From the NCBI GenBank assembly GCA_905381055.1, contig CAJPUR010000013.1:62001-126000 (forward strand): a DNA stretch of 64,000 nucleotides, written 5' to 3'. Within the stretch, counting starts at the first letter, position 1. Every line of letters begins with the position of its first letter. This stretch comes from an uncultured Flavobacteriaceae bacterium. GTDB lineage: Bacteria > Bacteroidota > Bacteroidia > Flavobacteriales > Flavobacteriaceae. The translations under genes were made by a program, and so were the position numbers. The notes below the pieces were generated by a model. It worked only from the letters and a program-made list of their open reading frames with translations, did not search any database and had not been told where the DNA came from. Shown here one piece after another: positions 25,788-34,457 of the stretch.

Positions 25788-27335
25788 ATGCTGAAAAATA
25801 AAATTTTATGGATTGACGATGAAGTTGACCTTTTAAAACCTCATATAATCTTTTTAGAGAAAAAAGGCTATATCACTCAACCTTGTACAAACGGTAATGA
25901 TGCTATTGACTTAATAGTTAAAAATAAATATGACTTAATACTTTTAGATGAAAATATGCCTGGGCTTTCTGGTATAGAAACTCTTAAAAAGATTAAAAAA
26001 ATTCAAAATAATCTTCCAGTAGTAATGGTTACAAAAAATGAGGAGGAATATCTAATGGAAGAGGCAATTGGTTCAAAAATTGCTGATTATATTATAAAAC
26101 CTGTCAAACCAATGCAAATAGTAATGACATTAAAAAAAATATTACAGCATAGTGATATTATTCAAAATATGACTTTAAATAATTATCAAAATGAATTTTT
26201 AAAAATATCAAATGAATTATCAAATTTAAAGTCATTTTCAGATTGGAAATCTTTTTACAAAAAATTAGTTTATTGGGAACTTGAACTTGAAAATTCTTCA
26301 GATATTAACATGATTGATATTTTTGATAATCAGCTAAAGGAGGCTAATTCAATGTTTTCAAAATTTATTTCAAAAAACTATAAAAAATGGTTTCAAAATA
26401 TTGAGGAAGCACCAATTTTATCTAATTCACTTTTTAAAGAGAAAATATTTCCCCATATCGGAAAAAATACTCCTGTTTTACTATTGATTATTGATAATCT
26501 TAGACTAGATCAATGGAAAAGTATACAAAATTATATTACTCCCATTTATAATGATTATGAAGAATCTGAATATTTTAGTATTCTCCCAACCACAACACAA
26601 TATGCAAGAAATTCTATTTTTTCAGGAATGACTCCCCTTGAAATAAGTCAATTTCTCCCTGAATATTGGATAAACGATAATGAGATAGGTGGTAAAAATA
26701 ATTTTGAAGAAGAATTATTAAAAATTCAATTAAAAAAACTAGACTTTAGTGAAAAATTTAGTTACCATAAAATCACAAATATTAAAAGTGGTAAGAATTT
26801 AATTAGTTCATTTAATAATTATAAAGATGAAGCTTTGATATGTGTTGTATATAATTTTGTTGATATGATATCTCATGCAAAATCTGAAATGGAAATAATA
26901 AAAGAATTAGCATCTAATAACAAAGCCTATAGGTCTTTAACAAAAAGCTGGTTTTCAAACTCTCCATTATTTGAATTAATCAAAAAAAGTCGTTCATATA
27001 ATCAAAAATTAATAATAACCTCTGATCATGGGACAATAAATGTTAATAATTCAATTGAAATTATTGGAGATAGAGAGTCTAGTATTAATCTCAGATACAA
27101 GACAGGTAAAAGTCTAAAATTTCCATCAAAAAAAGTTTTTGAGGTTAACTCCCCTGAAGAAATTGGTTTACCAAAATTGGGGATAAATCATAATTATATT
27201 TTCGCTAGAGATTTAAATTATTTTATTTATCCAAAAAATTATAATTATTATTCAAACTTATTTAAAAATTCATTTCAACATGGTGGAATATCAATGGAAG
27301 AGATGATTGTTCCATTTATTATTTTAAACCCCTAA
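25788..27335 (+). CDS. porX: PorX: response regulator with PglZ-type phosphodiesterase domain
   Basis: PorX works with the histidine kinase PorY in controlling the type IX secretion system of Bacteroidota. The 515-aa protein has a receiver domain (1-120): acidic pocket D10-D11-E12, phosphoacceptor D54 in ILLDENMPG, T82 and K104 in YIIKPVKP. A helical linker is followed by a PglZ/alkaline-phosphatase-like domain: LLIIDNLRLDQW, LPTTTQYARNSIFSGM, ISHAKSEME, IITSDHGTI and FQHGGISMEEMIVPF, all metal-ligand blocks. It is the first gene of the plus-strand run porX-tsaE-DUF4258-like-aroB, divergent from lpxD. Confidence 0.95.
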   Translation: MLKNKILWIDDEVDLLKPHIIFLEKKGYITQPCTNGNDAIDLIVKNKYDLILLDENMPGLSGIETLKKIKKIQNNLPVVMVTKNEEEYLMEEAIGSKIADYIIKPVKPMQIVMTLKKILQHSDIIQNMTLNNYQNEFLKISNELSNLKSFSDWKSFYKKLVYWELELENSSDINMIDIFDNQLKEANSMFSKFISKNYKKWFQNIEEAPILSNSLFKEKIFPHIGKNTPVLLLIIDNLRLDQWKSIQNYITPIYNDYEESEYFSILPTTTQYARNSIFSGMTPLEISQFLPEYWINDNEIGGKNNFEEELLKIQLKKLDFSEKFSYHKITNIKSGKNLISSFNNYKDEALICVVYNFVDMISHAKSEMEIIKELASNNKAYRSLTKSWFSNSPLFELIKKSRSYNQKLIITSDHGTINVNNSIEIIGDRESSINLRYKTGKSLKFPSKKVFEVNSPEEIGLPKLGINHNYIFARDLNYFIYPKNYNYYSNLFKNSFQHGGISMEEMIVPFIILNP

Positions 27336-27343
27336 CTAATTTT

Positions 27344-27751
27344 ATGAAGCTCCAATATTCATTAAAAAACATCTCAAAAATTTCAGAAAAAATTTTAAAT
27401 ATAATTAAATATAAAGTTATTATTTTCGATGGTGAAATGGGCTCTGGAAAAACCACTTTAATAAAATCAATTTGTAAAAAAATAAACATCAATGACAATG
27501 TCTCAAGCCCAACATTTTCACTAATAAATGAATATAAGTCAATTAATTCAATTGTTTATCATTTTGATTGTTACAGAATTAAAGACATAAATGAAGCTTA
27601 CGATTTTGGTGCTAACGAATATATTGACTCTGGTAATTTATGTTTAATTGAATGGGGATTAAAAATCAAAGAAATTCTACCTGGAAATTATCACATAATT
27701 AAAATTAAAATAATATCAAATAACTTAAGAGAGTTAATGTTTTTAAAATGA
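27344..27751 (+). CDS. tsaE: tRNA threonylcarbamoyladenosine biosynthesis protein TsaE
   Basis: An ATPase needed for the t6A37 tRNA modification together with TsaB and TsaD. The 135-aa protein has the P-loop GEMGSGKTTLIKSI, the SSPTFSLINEY switch, HFDCYRIKD and LCLIEWGLKI blocks, all typical of TsaE. It lies 8 bp after porX, a neighbourhood widely conserved in Flavobacteriia. Confidence 0.96.
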   Translation: MKLQYSLKNISKISEKILNIIKYKVIIFDGEMGSGKTTLIKSICKKININDNVSSPTFSLINEYKSINSIVYHFDCYRIKDINEAYDFGANEYIDSGNLCLIEWGLKIKEILPGNYHIIKIKIISNNLRELMFLK

Positions 27752-28119
27752 ATTTTATAAAAAGACTTGGATATTATTTATTTGGATTTACCTTAGGGTT
27801 AATTTTTCTATTTTATTTTTTTAATGTAAAGAAGGCAGAATTCAATTATTCCCCTCAATCCAGAGTAATAAACGATTTAAATAAAAAACAATGGTTTTAT
27901 CAATTTCCAAACGATTCAACTCAAATTATTGACTCAATAACAAAAAAGAATTGGATTATAAATGGTGAAATAAATTTTAAAAAAAGCAATACTAGTTTAG
28001 ATACTTGTAAAATTTATTGTTTAGAGACATTTTATAATGAAAAAAAGACTGATATTTATATTAAAAATTGTAAGGATATTGCCTTAGTATACAATCTTAA
28101 TGACTCGAGATTTAAATAA
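27748..28119 (+). CDS. DUF4258-like membrane-anchored protein
   Basis: A 123-aa protein with an N-terminal hydrophobic helix (LGYYLFGFTLGLIFLFYFF, about 7-25) and an exported basic-polar domain. The arrangement SRVINDL...NWIINGEINFKKSNTSLDTCKIYCLETF resembles the DUF4258-type proteins found after tsaE in Flavobacteriia; the two Cys in DTCKIYC and one in KNCKD are notable. Function unknown. Its ATG overlaps the tsaE stop (ATGA), so it is translationally coupled to it. Confidence 0.7.
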   Translation: MNFIKRLGYYLFGFTLGLIFLFYFFNVKKAEFNYSPQSRVINDLNKKQWFYQFPNDSTQIIDSITKKNWIINGEINFKKSNTSLDTCKIYCLETFYNEKKTDIYIKNCKDIALVYNLNDSRFK

Positions 28120-28125
28120 AAAAAT

Positions 28126-29208
28126 ATGAATAAAATATTATTAGAAGACAAAGTAAATGAATCTATTTATCTATTCGGAAAAAAAGATTACAAAACCCTA
28201 AGTGATTTCTTAAAAAATAAAAATTATTCCAAAATTTTTGTTTTAGTTGATAATAATACTGATAAATTTTGTTTTTCATATTTTCAAAATCAAATTTTGA
28301 ATAACATTAAGCTAAATAAATTGTTAATTAATTCAGGTGAAATAAACAAAAACATCAATAGTTGCTTAAAAATATGGAATAAGCTTTCCGATTTGTCATG
28401 TGATAGAAATAGCGTTTTAATTAATTTAGGAGGTGGAGTTATCACTGATATTGGGGGGTTCATTGCCTCAACTTTCAAAAGAGGTATTGATTTTATAAAT
28501 GTACCGACTTCCCTTCTATCAATGGTAGACGCAGCAATTGGAGGCAAGAATGGTGTTGATCTAGGTGTTTTGAAAAACCAGATTGGTGTTTTTAAAAACC
28601 CAAAATTAATTTTAATTGATTCAGTGTATCTTAACTCTCTCCCTGAAAATGAGTTTAGAAGTGGATTTGCTGAAATGCTAAAACATGCTATTATAAGTGA
28701 TGTGAATTATTGGAAAAAGTTAATTGATTTTGATTTTTCTAAACGAAATGGAATATCAAAATTAATAAAGAGATCAATAGAAATTAAAAAAGATATTGTC
28801 TTAAAAGATCCATTTGAAATAAGATTAAGAAAAATACTAAATTTTGGTCATACCATTGGTCATGCAATTGAATCATATTTCATGAAATCATCTAAAGAGA
28901 AAATTCTATTACATGGCGAAGCAATTGCTATAGGAATGATTTTAGAATCATATATTTCTCACATTTACTGTGGTTTTGATATTACTAAAGTAGATGAGAT
29001 TTATGACGTATTTACCAAAATATTTAAAAAAGTTAATTTTAATAGTTCAGTTATACAATCTATTTATGAATTATTGATTTACGACAAAAAAAACAGCTAT
29101 GGTAAAATTAATTTTGTTTTATTAGAAAAAATAGGAAAACCTGTAGTTGATTTTCAAGTGGAAAAAAAAATAATAGTGGAAGCTTTTAATTACTATACGG
29201 AGAAATAA
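28126..29208 (+). CDS. aroB: 3-dehydroquinate synthase
   Basis: The second shikimate-pathway step (DAHP to 3-dehydroquinate), NAD- and metal-dependent. The 360-aa protein has the NAD-binding block LINLGGGVITDIGGFIASTFKRG, VPTSLLSMVDAAIGGKNGVDL, GFAEMLKHAII and the metal-site LNFGHTIGHAIESY and HGEAIAIGMILE. Last gene of the porX run; it converges on ppc with only 2 bp between stops. Confidence 0.95.
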   Translation: MNKILLEDKVNESIYLFGKKDYKTLSDFLKNKNYSKIFVLVDNNTDKFCFSYFQNQILNNIKLNKLLINSGEINKNINSCLKIWNKLSDLSCDRNSVLINLGGGVITDIGGFIASTFKRGIDFINVPTSLLSMVDAAIGGKNGVDLGVLKNQIGVFKNPKLILIDSVYLNSLPENEFRSGFAEMLKHAIISDVNYWKKLIDFDFSKRNGISKLIKRSIEIKKDIVLKDPFEIRLRKILNFGHTIGHAIESYFMKSSKEKILLHGEAIAIGMILESYISHIYCGFDITKVDEIYDVFTKIFKKVNFNSSVIQSIYELLIYDKKNSYGKINFVLLEKIGKPVVDFQVEKKIIVEAFNYYTEK

Positions 29209-29210
29209 AA

Positions 29211-31799
29211 TTAAGCAGAGTTTCTACTTGCATTGATATTTCCAAAAAGGGACCTTGTAACAAGCTTTTCATAAACTTCTATTTTTTTTAAATCTAACTT
29301 AGAAGATTTTTTTTCTTTATCAATCATCATTAATGAATATTGTTGAATTGTTAACAATGGTTGAACTATAGATTCCCTTATTTTAATTGATTTTCTTCCA
29401 GCAGGCTGATCCTCCATTAATTTATCAAAGCCAGTTAAATCTAAAATGAGTTTTTTAGTCAAAATATATTCATCATGAATAATGTTCCAAAATTCACCAA
29501 ACCTTGAATTATTTTTCATATAATACGTGAGTTTGAAAAAAGATTTAGTCAAACTCATCATACTGTTTGCAATAAGAGTTCTAAAAAAAGGTGAATTTTT
29601 ATAAAGACTCAAAACCTTATCAAAATCTCCATTAATTTTAAAGATATTTAAAGCTGACCCTACACCATAAAAACCAGGAACATTTTGTTTAGATTGGCTC
29701 CAGCTTCCAACAAAAGGAATTGCTCGTAAATCAGAAAAAACAAGTTTATTAGAGTTACCTCTTTTTGATGGTCTACTTCCAATATTTGTTTTAGCATAAT
29801 ATCTTAAAGTACTCATTTCTTCTAAATAAGGAACAAATAGTGGATGTGATTTAAAATCTTGATAAGAAGTGTAACTAATATCTGCTAATGACTGCATAGT
29901 TTTTCTATCAATTTCATTTAAGTTTTTACTTTTATCATAAAAAACTTGATTAGAAATACCCGAACTAAGCAATTGTTCTAAATTATATTGACTTGAGTCA
30001 ATTGTACCAAAATTCGAACTAATTGTTTGACCTTGTATTGTAAGCTGAATGTCATCAGATTGAATAGATTCTCCAAGGGAAGCATAGAACTGATGAGTAT
30101 TACCTCCGCCTCTAGCTGGTGGACCTCCCCTACCATCGAAAAAAGCAATTTTTATACCGTATTTAAAAGATACTTCACTTAGTGACTCCTTTGCTTTATA
30201 TATACTCCAATTTGCCATAAAATAACCTCCATCTTTAGTACCATCAGAGAAACCAAGCATTACAGTTTGCTTCATATTTCTTCTTTTTAAATGATTCATG
30301 TATTCAGTATTAGAATATAATTTATTCATAACCTCATATGAAGCCTCAAGATCAGAAACAGTTTCAAATAATGGAATTATGTCAACAGTTGGCTTATCCC
30401 AATCACATATTTTGTTTAAAGCAAAAAGTTGTAAAAGATTTTCTAAGGAACCACAGTTACTTATAATGTATCTGTTACAACCTTTCTCACCATTTTTGGA
30501 TTGGATTTCTTTCATTGCATAAATAGAGCCAAGGGTGTTTTTAGTTATTTCATCATCAAAAATATCAACAGGAACCTTACCAGATAATTTAGGTAAGACC
30601 TTAATCCTATCCTCCAGTGAAAGTTGATTATAATTTTCAGGTAAATTTTTAATGTATTTCCTTATATCAGTGTTATTAATAATTGAATTAAAGACACTGT
30701 TATGAACGCGAGAGTCCTGCCTAATATCAAGAGAAGCAAAATGAAAACCAAATAATTTAATTTTGTGAATTAAATCATCAATTGAATCTACATAGATTGA
30801 TTGGTGTTTATCAACTAATGTATTTTTAATTTCAATCAGTGTATTTAAAAATTCCTCAAGAGTTATGGGAGTATTTTTTTTAGGGTATAAAAGACTATTA
30901 TAAACTGACTGTTCTAAATCTGATATTTTCTCATCAACAATATCAAAAGTAATCTTTCTTTTTAATTTTCTCAAATCCCTGTAATAATTTCTTAAAATAG
31001 AAAATCTAAGTCTTTCTGCAGTTTTTAGTGAAGTCTTTGGAGTAACAAAGGGATTCCCATCTCTATCCCCTCCAGGCCAAAAGCCAAAGTCAAAAATACT
31101 ATTTTTAATTAATTCATCTCCGAAAATGTGAAGTTGTAAATAATTATAAATATAACTAGCAGAATGATAAAAAACATTTTCTAAATACCATATAAGACTT
31201 ACAGCCTCCTCAAAAGGTGAAGGTTTTTCTTTGTTAAAAAATCTTGTCTTACCCAGTTGTATCAATAAAGATTTTACATTTTCTAAATCATCATTGGCTA
31301 TGGACTTTGATAAGTCAGTAATTATTCCCAAAACCGAACCGGGGTAAAATTGAGTAGGATGGGCAGTTAAAACAATTCTAACTTTAAAACGATTCAGATA
31401 ATTTTTTAAATTTGAAAGTTTATTTGACTCAACAGCCTCTTCTTTAACATTTCTGATTGTTCCGCGTCCATGCATGTTGTTTATGTATGAAAAACCAGCA
31501 TCTTCAATTGCATCAAACAAAACAACCTGTCTTTCGATATACTGAACAAAGCCAAACAATAAGTTAATTTTCTTTTTCCAATCAAAATTAGGTTTTAAAT
31601 TTCTAAAAAAAGAATCAATAATTTGTGAGGGAGAAAGGTTGTCCTCATAACCCTTTTTACAAAAATCAGAAAAAAGTGGAAGATAAAGTGAAGTATTTTG
31701 AATATTAGCAAAAGGTAAGGTCAGAAATAGGCTATTATAAATTTGAAATTTTGATAAAACATAGTCGTTAAATCTTTCTAATTTAGTTTTTCTTGCCAT
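29211..31799 (-). CDS. ppc: Phosphoenolpyruvate carboxylase
   Basis: Makes oxaloacetate from PEP and bicarbonate to refill the TCA cycle. The 862-aa protein shows the catalytic His147 motif VLTAHPTQ, GFWPGGDRDGNPFV, LDIRQDSRVH, MLGFSDGTKDGGYF, and the Gly-rich FFDGRGGPPARGGGNTHQF loop. It ends SRNSA, where most PEPCs end in a (Q/R)NTG tetrapeptide. It is shorter than the roughly 880-900 aa of enterobacterial PEPC. Its ATG overlaps the stop of the Lrp-type regulator gene by one base. Confidence 0.95.
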   Translation of the reverse strand: MARKTKLERFNDYVLSKFQIYNSLFLTLPFANIQNTSLYLPLFSDFCKKGYEDNLSPSQIIDSFFRNLKPNFDWKKKINLLFGFVQYIERQVVLFDAIEDAGFSYINNMHGRGTIRNVKEEAVESNKLSNLKNYLNRFKVRIVLTAHPTQFYPGSVLGIITDLSKSIANDDLENVKSLLIQLGKTRFFNKEKPSPFEEAVSLIWYLENVFYHSASYIYNYLQLHIFGDELIKNSIFDFGFWPGGDRDGNPFVTPKTSLKTAERLRFSILRNYYRDLRKLKRKITFDIVDEKISDLEQSVYNSLLYPKKNTPITLEEFLNTLIEIKNTLVDKHQSIYVDSIDDLIHKIKLFGFHFASLDIRQDSRVHNSVFNSIINNTDIRKYIKNLPENYNQLSLEDRIKVLPKLSGKVPVDIFDDEITKNTLGSIYAMKEIQSKNGEKGCNRYIISNCGSLENLLQLFALNKICDWDKPTVDIIPLFETVSDLEASYEVMNKLYSNTEYMNHLKRRNMKQTVMLGFSDGTKDGGYFMANWSIYKAKESLSEVSFKYGIKIAFFDGRGGPPARGGGNTHQFYASLGESIQSDDIQLTIQGQTISSNFGTIDSSQYNLEQLLSSGISNQVFYDKSKNLNEIDRKTMQSLADISYTSYQDFKSHPLFVPYLEEMSTLRYYAKTNIGSRPSKRGNSNKLVFSDLRAIPFVGSWSQSKQNVPGFYGVGSALNIFKINGDFDKVLSLYKNSPFFRTLIANSMMSLTKSFFKLTYYMKNNSRFGEFWNIIHDEYILTKKLILDLTGFDKLMEDQPAGRKSIKIRESIVQPLLTIQQYSLMMIDKEKKSSKLDLKKIEVYEKLVTRSLFGNINASRNSA

Positions 31800-32281
31800 T
31801 AATCTAATTCATTAAAAATTTGATGCATCAGGCGTTTTTTGTCATTAATACTCTCTTCTAAAGATATCATTGTTTCGGTTCTCTGAACACCAGGAATATC
31901 ATCAATTAAAAAAATTATATCTTTTGCACTTTTAGTGTCTTTAGCTCTTACTTTGCAAAAAATATTGAATCTTCCTGTAGTGATATGAGCAACTGTAACA
32001 TATGGAATCGCTTTTAAATCACTTAAAACTTTTTCAGTCATCCTGTTTTTTTCAAGAAAAATACCTACATATGCAATAAATGAGTAATCTAATTTGACAT
32101 AATCAAGATTTAAAGTTGAACCTTTAATTAGCCCAGCTTCCTCCATTTTTTTTACTCTTACATGAACAGTACCAGCTGATATTAATAATTTTTTTGCAAT
32201 ATCGGTAAAAGGGATTCGAGTATTATCAATCAATATATCTAAAATCTGGTGATCTACTTCGTCTAATTTACTTATACTCAT
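31799..32281 (-). CDS. Lrp/AsnC-family transcription regulator
   Basis: A 160-aa regulator with an N-terminal winged HTH (LDEVDHQILDILIDNTRIPFTDIAKKLLISAGTVHVRVKKMEEAGLIKGS) and a C-terminal RAM/ACT-like effector domain (about 65-150: YVTVAHITTGRFNIFCKVRAKDTKSAKDIIFLIDDIPGVQRTETMISL). Such proteins form octamers that respond to amino acids or related metabolites. It is immediately upstream of and overlaps ppc, so it may be an anaplerosis regulator, by inference only. Confidence 0.92.
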   Translation of the reverse strand: MSISKLDEVDHQILDILIDNTRIPFTDIAKKLLISAGTVHVRVKKMEEAGLIKGSTLNLDYVKLDYSFIAYVGIFLEKNRMTEKVLSDLKAIPYVTVAHITTGRFNIFCKVRAKDTKSAKDIIFLIDDIPGVQRTETMISLEESINDKKRLMHQIFNELD

Positions 32282-32298
32282 GAGAAATTTATTTTATT

Positions 32299-32306
32299 CA
32301 AAAATA
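32299..32306 (-). promoter_or_regulatory. Candidate -7 box (TATTTTTG) for the Lrp-ppc pair
   Basis: An exact TAnnTTTG match, 17 nt before the ATG of the Lrp-family gene. No clear -33 element at normal spacing. Confidence 0.45.
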
Positions 32307-32346
32307 GTAAAATAATTAAATATAATAAAGTAAAACAATTAAAACG

Positions 32347-33456
32347 TTAAATATTATTTAATAAATTAAGTTTATTTATGAATTTTTCTGCATTTTCTCC
32401 AATTTTAGATTTAAGTATATTTTTTTGAGATTGATTATCATTTAATTCGAAAATTAACGAGCTTTCATAATGTAATTTTTTAGCTATAGAATCAATTAAA
32501 GGAATAAATAAAACTTTATTTTTAACTAGTTTTTCAGAATATTGAATTGCAATCTCTTGTGCAAAAAACAACTTATTATTTTTTAGAATCGTCACATTTT
32601 TTATAATAATATCTCTTAAATTGTCATTATTAGATTTAATCTTATAATATTTTTTATAATCTATTTGTTTATAAGATTCATTTTTTATTAATAAAGAAAT
32701 TTTAATTAAAGACTGAAGCACTAGTTCTCTAGAGAATTTCCTATACTTGTCATTATAAAAATGACCAGCTTCAAAAAGTATTGTTGGAATTCTTTTTTTA
32801 GTAAAAAAATCTCCAAAACAGTTTAAATTAAAACTGTCATCAAATCTTCCATAAACAAGGGAGTATTTCGATTTAATATAATCACATACGCCAACAATTA
32901 ACCTCATTGAAATTAATCTAGATTTGGTAAGTATTTTGTTTTTTGAAGTAGAAGGTGATAAAAATGATATAGATGCTGGAATAGTACTTTTACCAATAGA
33001 GTATATTGATCTTTGCCCATGTAAATTGAAACAAAAATTAGGCTTGAAAACTTCAAACTCTTTCATTAAAGTTTTGCTTTCAGGTTGACTTAAATTTAAT
33101 GCATCTCTATTCAAATCATAGTTATTATGATTATTCCTAGAAAATCTATTAGATCCATCTGGATTTAATTGAAATATTATGCTAAACAAAAGATGAGCTG
33201 ACAAATCTTTACCAACCTTATCATTAATCAAGAAATCATAAAAATCAATCAATGACTTTGTCGTTGTAGTTTCATTTCCATGCATTTGAGACCAAATTAA
33301 AATTCTTTTGATTCCCTTTCCAATTCTCAATCTATATATAGGATTGTTAAGAACTGAATATCCAATTATGTCCAAATTGGAAAACATTTTTTTTTGATTA
33401 AATATTTTTTCCAAAAGACCTGATGGAAAATATTTTATTTCATTTAAGTTTTTCAC
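32347..33456 (-). CDS. M14-family zinc carboxypeptidase-like protein
   Basis: A 369-aa protein of the zinc carboxypeptidase (M14) family. The zinc motif is SQMHGNETTTTKSL (HxxE), the substrate-arginine region is LNPDGSNRFSRNNHNNYDLNRDA, the third zinc ligand lies in FNLHGQRSIYSIG, and the catalytic Glu is in TILFEAGHFYND. No signal peptide is seen, so the substrate would be cytoplasmic. The only usable 5' start is GTG at 33456, with an in-frame stop four codons upstream; the GTG overlaps a TAGATTTG -7-like box, so the start is uncertain (next ATG at 33387). Confidence 0.82.
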   Translation of the reverse strand: MKNLNEIKYFPSGLLEKIFNQKKMFSNLDIIGYSVLNNPIYRLRIGKGIKRILIWSQMHGNETTTTKSLIDFYDFLINDKVGKDLSAHLLFSIIFQLNPDGSNRFSRNNHNNYDLNRDALNLSQPESKTLMKEFEVFKPNFCFNLHGQRSIYSIGKSTIPASISFLSPSTSKNKILTKSRLISMRLIVGVCDYIKSKYSLVYGRFDDSFNLNCFGDFFTKKRIPTILFEAGHFYNDKYRKFSRELVLQSLIKISLLIKNESYKQIDYKKYYKIKSNNDNLRDIIIKNVTILKNNKLFFAQEIAIQYSEKLVKNKVLFIPLIDSIAKKLHYESSLIFELNDNQSQKNILKSKIGENAEKFINKLNLLNNI

Positions 33457-33474
33457 AAATCTAAATTATGAATG

Positions 33475-33551
33475 CTTTTGTTTACATTTATAACTTATAT
33501 GCTTTAAATATTTTAATTTTATGTCATTAATGTTACATTTGTAAACAAAAG
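33475..33551. promoter_or_regulatory. Operator-like inverted repeat pair between M14 gene and XRE regulator
   Basis: CTTTTGTTTACA at 33475-33486 recurs exactly as its reverse complement TGTAAACAAAAG at 33540-33551. Each arm lies within a near-palindromic box: TGTTTACATTTATAAC (33479-33494) and TGTTACATTTGTAAACA (33531-33547). The shared ACATTT cores are 51 bp apart, close to five helical turns. The arrangement fits two binding sites for one dimeric regulator in the divergent promoter region. The regulator is not known; the adjacent XRE protein is a candidate. Confidence 0.5.
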
Positions 33552-33694
33552 GGAAATTTAAAATTATAAAAACCACAAAATCAATAGTTTGAGTTAATAT
33601 ATTTAAATCTATTTATTAAATAATTAAAAAGAAATTTTTAAACAATTATTTTTTTTTTATTATATTTAAATACAAAAATAATTATCAGATTACA

Positions 33695-34063
33695 ATGTTA
33701 AACTATGACGATATCATAAGTAGAATTCAACAAATAATGAAAAGTAATGAATTATCATCCGCTCAATTCGCAGAGAAACTTGGCGTTCAAAGATCAGGTA
33801 TATCACATATCCTTTCAGGAAGGAACAAACCTAGTCTAGATTTAATTTCAAAAATTCATTTTAAATTTGATTCCGTTTCTATTCAATGGCTCTTATTTGG
33901 TGATGAAAACAATAGAAGTGAATCTATTGCCTATGAACCCGCCAAAAAAGTCAAAAAAAATAAAATTGATTCTCAATCTTACCCAAAAAATACTGAAAAA
34001 ATCATTATTTTGTATGACGACAAAAGTTTTATCGAGTTTTATCCGAAAAAAAAAGATGATTAA
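33695..34063 (+). CDS. XRE-family helix-turn-helix regulator
   Basis: A 122-aa protein with an HTH_3 domain at about 5-62 (ISRIQQIMKSNELSSAQFAEKLGVQRSGISHILSGRNKPSLDLISKI) and a C-terminal Lys-rich tail ending in IIILYDDKSFIEFYPKKKDD. The SIQWLLFGDE continuation is common to small Flavobacteriia XRE proteins found next to topoisomerase IV genes. It probably binds DNA as a dimer; targets unknown. Its stop overlaps the start of the next gene by 8 bp. Confidence 0.85.
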   Translation: MLNYDDIISRIQQIMKSNELSSAQFAEKLGVQRSGISHILSGRNKPSLDLISKIHFKFDSVSIQWLLFGDENNRSESIAYEPAKKVKKNKIDSQSYPKNTEKIIILYDDKSFIEFYPKKKDD

Positions 34064-34442
34064 ATTTCTTTATAATATCACCTTTGCTTTTATTGCGTTT
34101 ATAGCTATTTCATGTTTTAACCCTGAACGTGATTGTGAAGCTTATCATCTTGGAAAGTTTGAATTTTCATACGAATTAGATGGCAAGGAAATAAAATCTC
34201 AATTTGAAAGAACAAAAAAATATGAAATTGAAAACTTTAATGGTAAAATTGACTCCGCATCAATTAAATGGATAAATGAATGTGAATGGATTGTAACTAA
34301 ATTAAATCCAAAAACAAATCAAGATAAAAAACCTATAAGTATTAAAATAATTTCTACCTCCAAAGATTCTTATAATTTTGAATATCATTTGGTAGGAAAT
34401 AAAAAAAATATCAAACGTGGAGTTGTAAAAAAAGTAAATTAG
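34056..34442 (+). CDS. Small lipoprotein of unknown function
   Basis: The coding part of a longer open frame begins at the ATG at 34056, overlapping the XRE stop by 8 bp; upstream codons of this frame are just a shadow of the XRE gene. The 128-aa product has a lipoprotein signal ending AFIAISC (Cys20), then FNPERDCEAYHLGKFEF, TKKYEIENFNGKIDSASIKWINECEWIVTKLNPK. Homologues near parC in Flavobacteriia have been labelled DNA topoisomerase IV through neighbourhood error; the sequence has nothing of a topoisomerase. It may be an envelope protein co-expressed with the XRE regulator. Confidence 0.8.
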   Translation: MIKFLYNITFAFIAFIAISCFNPERDCEAYHLGKFEFSYELDGKEIKSQFERTKKYEIENFNGKIDSASIKWINECEWIVTKLNPKTNQDKKPISIKIISTSKDSYNFEYHLVGNKKNIKRGVVKKVN

Positions 34443-34457
34443 ATTTTAAAAATCTAA
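34439..34457. terminator. AT-rich palindrome spanning both stop codons of convergent genes
   Basis: TTAGATTTT-A-AAAATCTAA is a perfect 9-bp inverted repeat around base 34448. It contains the TAG stop of the lipoprotein gene and the TAA stop of parC on the other strand. With A/T runs at each side it could act as a weak bidirectional terminator; the low G+C stem makes this uncertain. Confidence 0.4.

Noticed and set aside
19225-33551. Shared TGTTTACA in the his terminator loop region and the XRE spacer as a common operator
   Set aside because: In the his leader the sequence is explained by the terminator stem and loop; eight-base matches are expected by chance in such AT-rich DNA.
33867-34055. 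Upstream extension of the lipoprotein frame inside the XRE gene
   Set aside because: It lacks a signal peptide when read from the first ATG and simply mirrors the XRE coding sequence; the ATG at 34056 starts directly with the lipoprotein signal.
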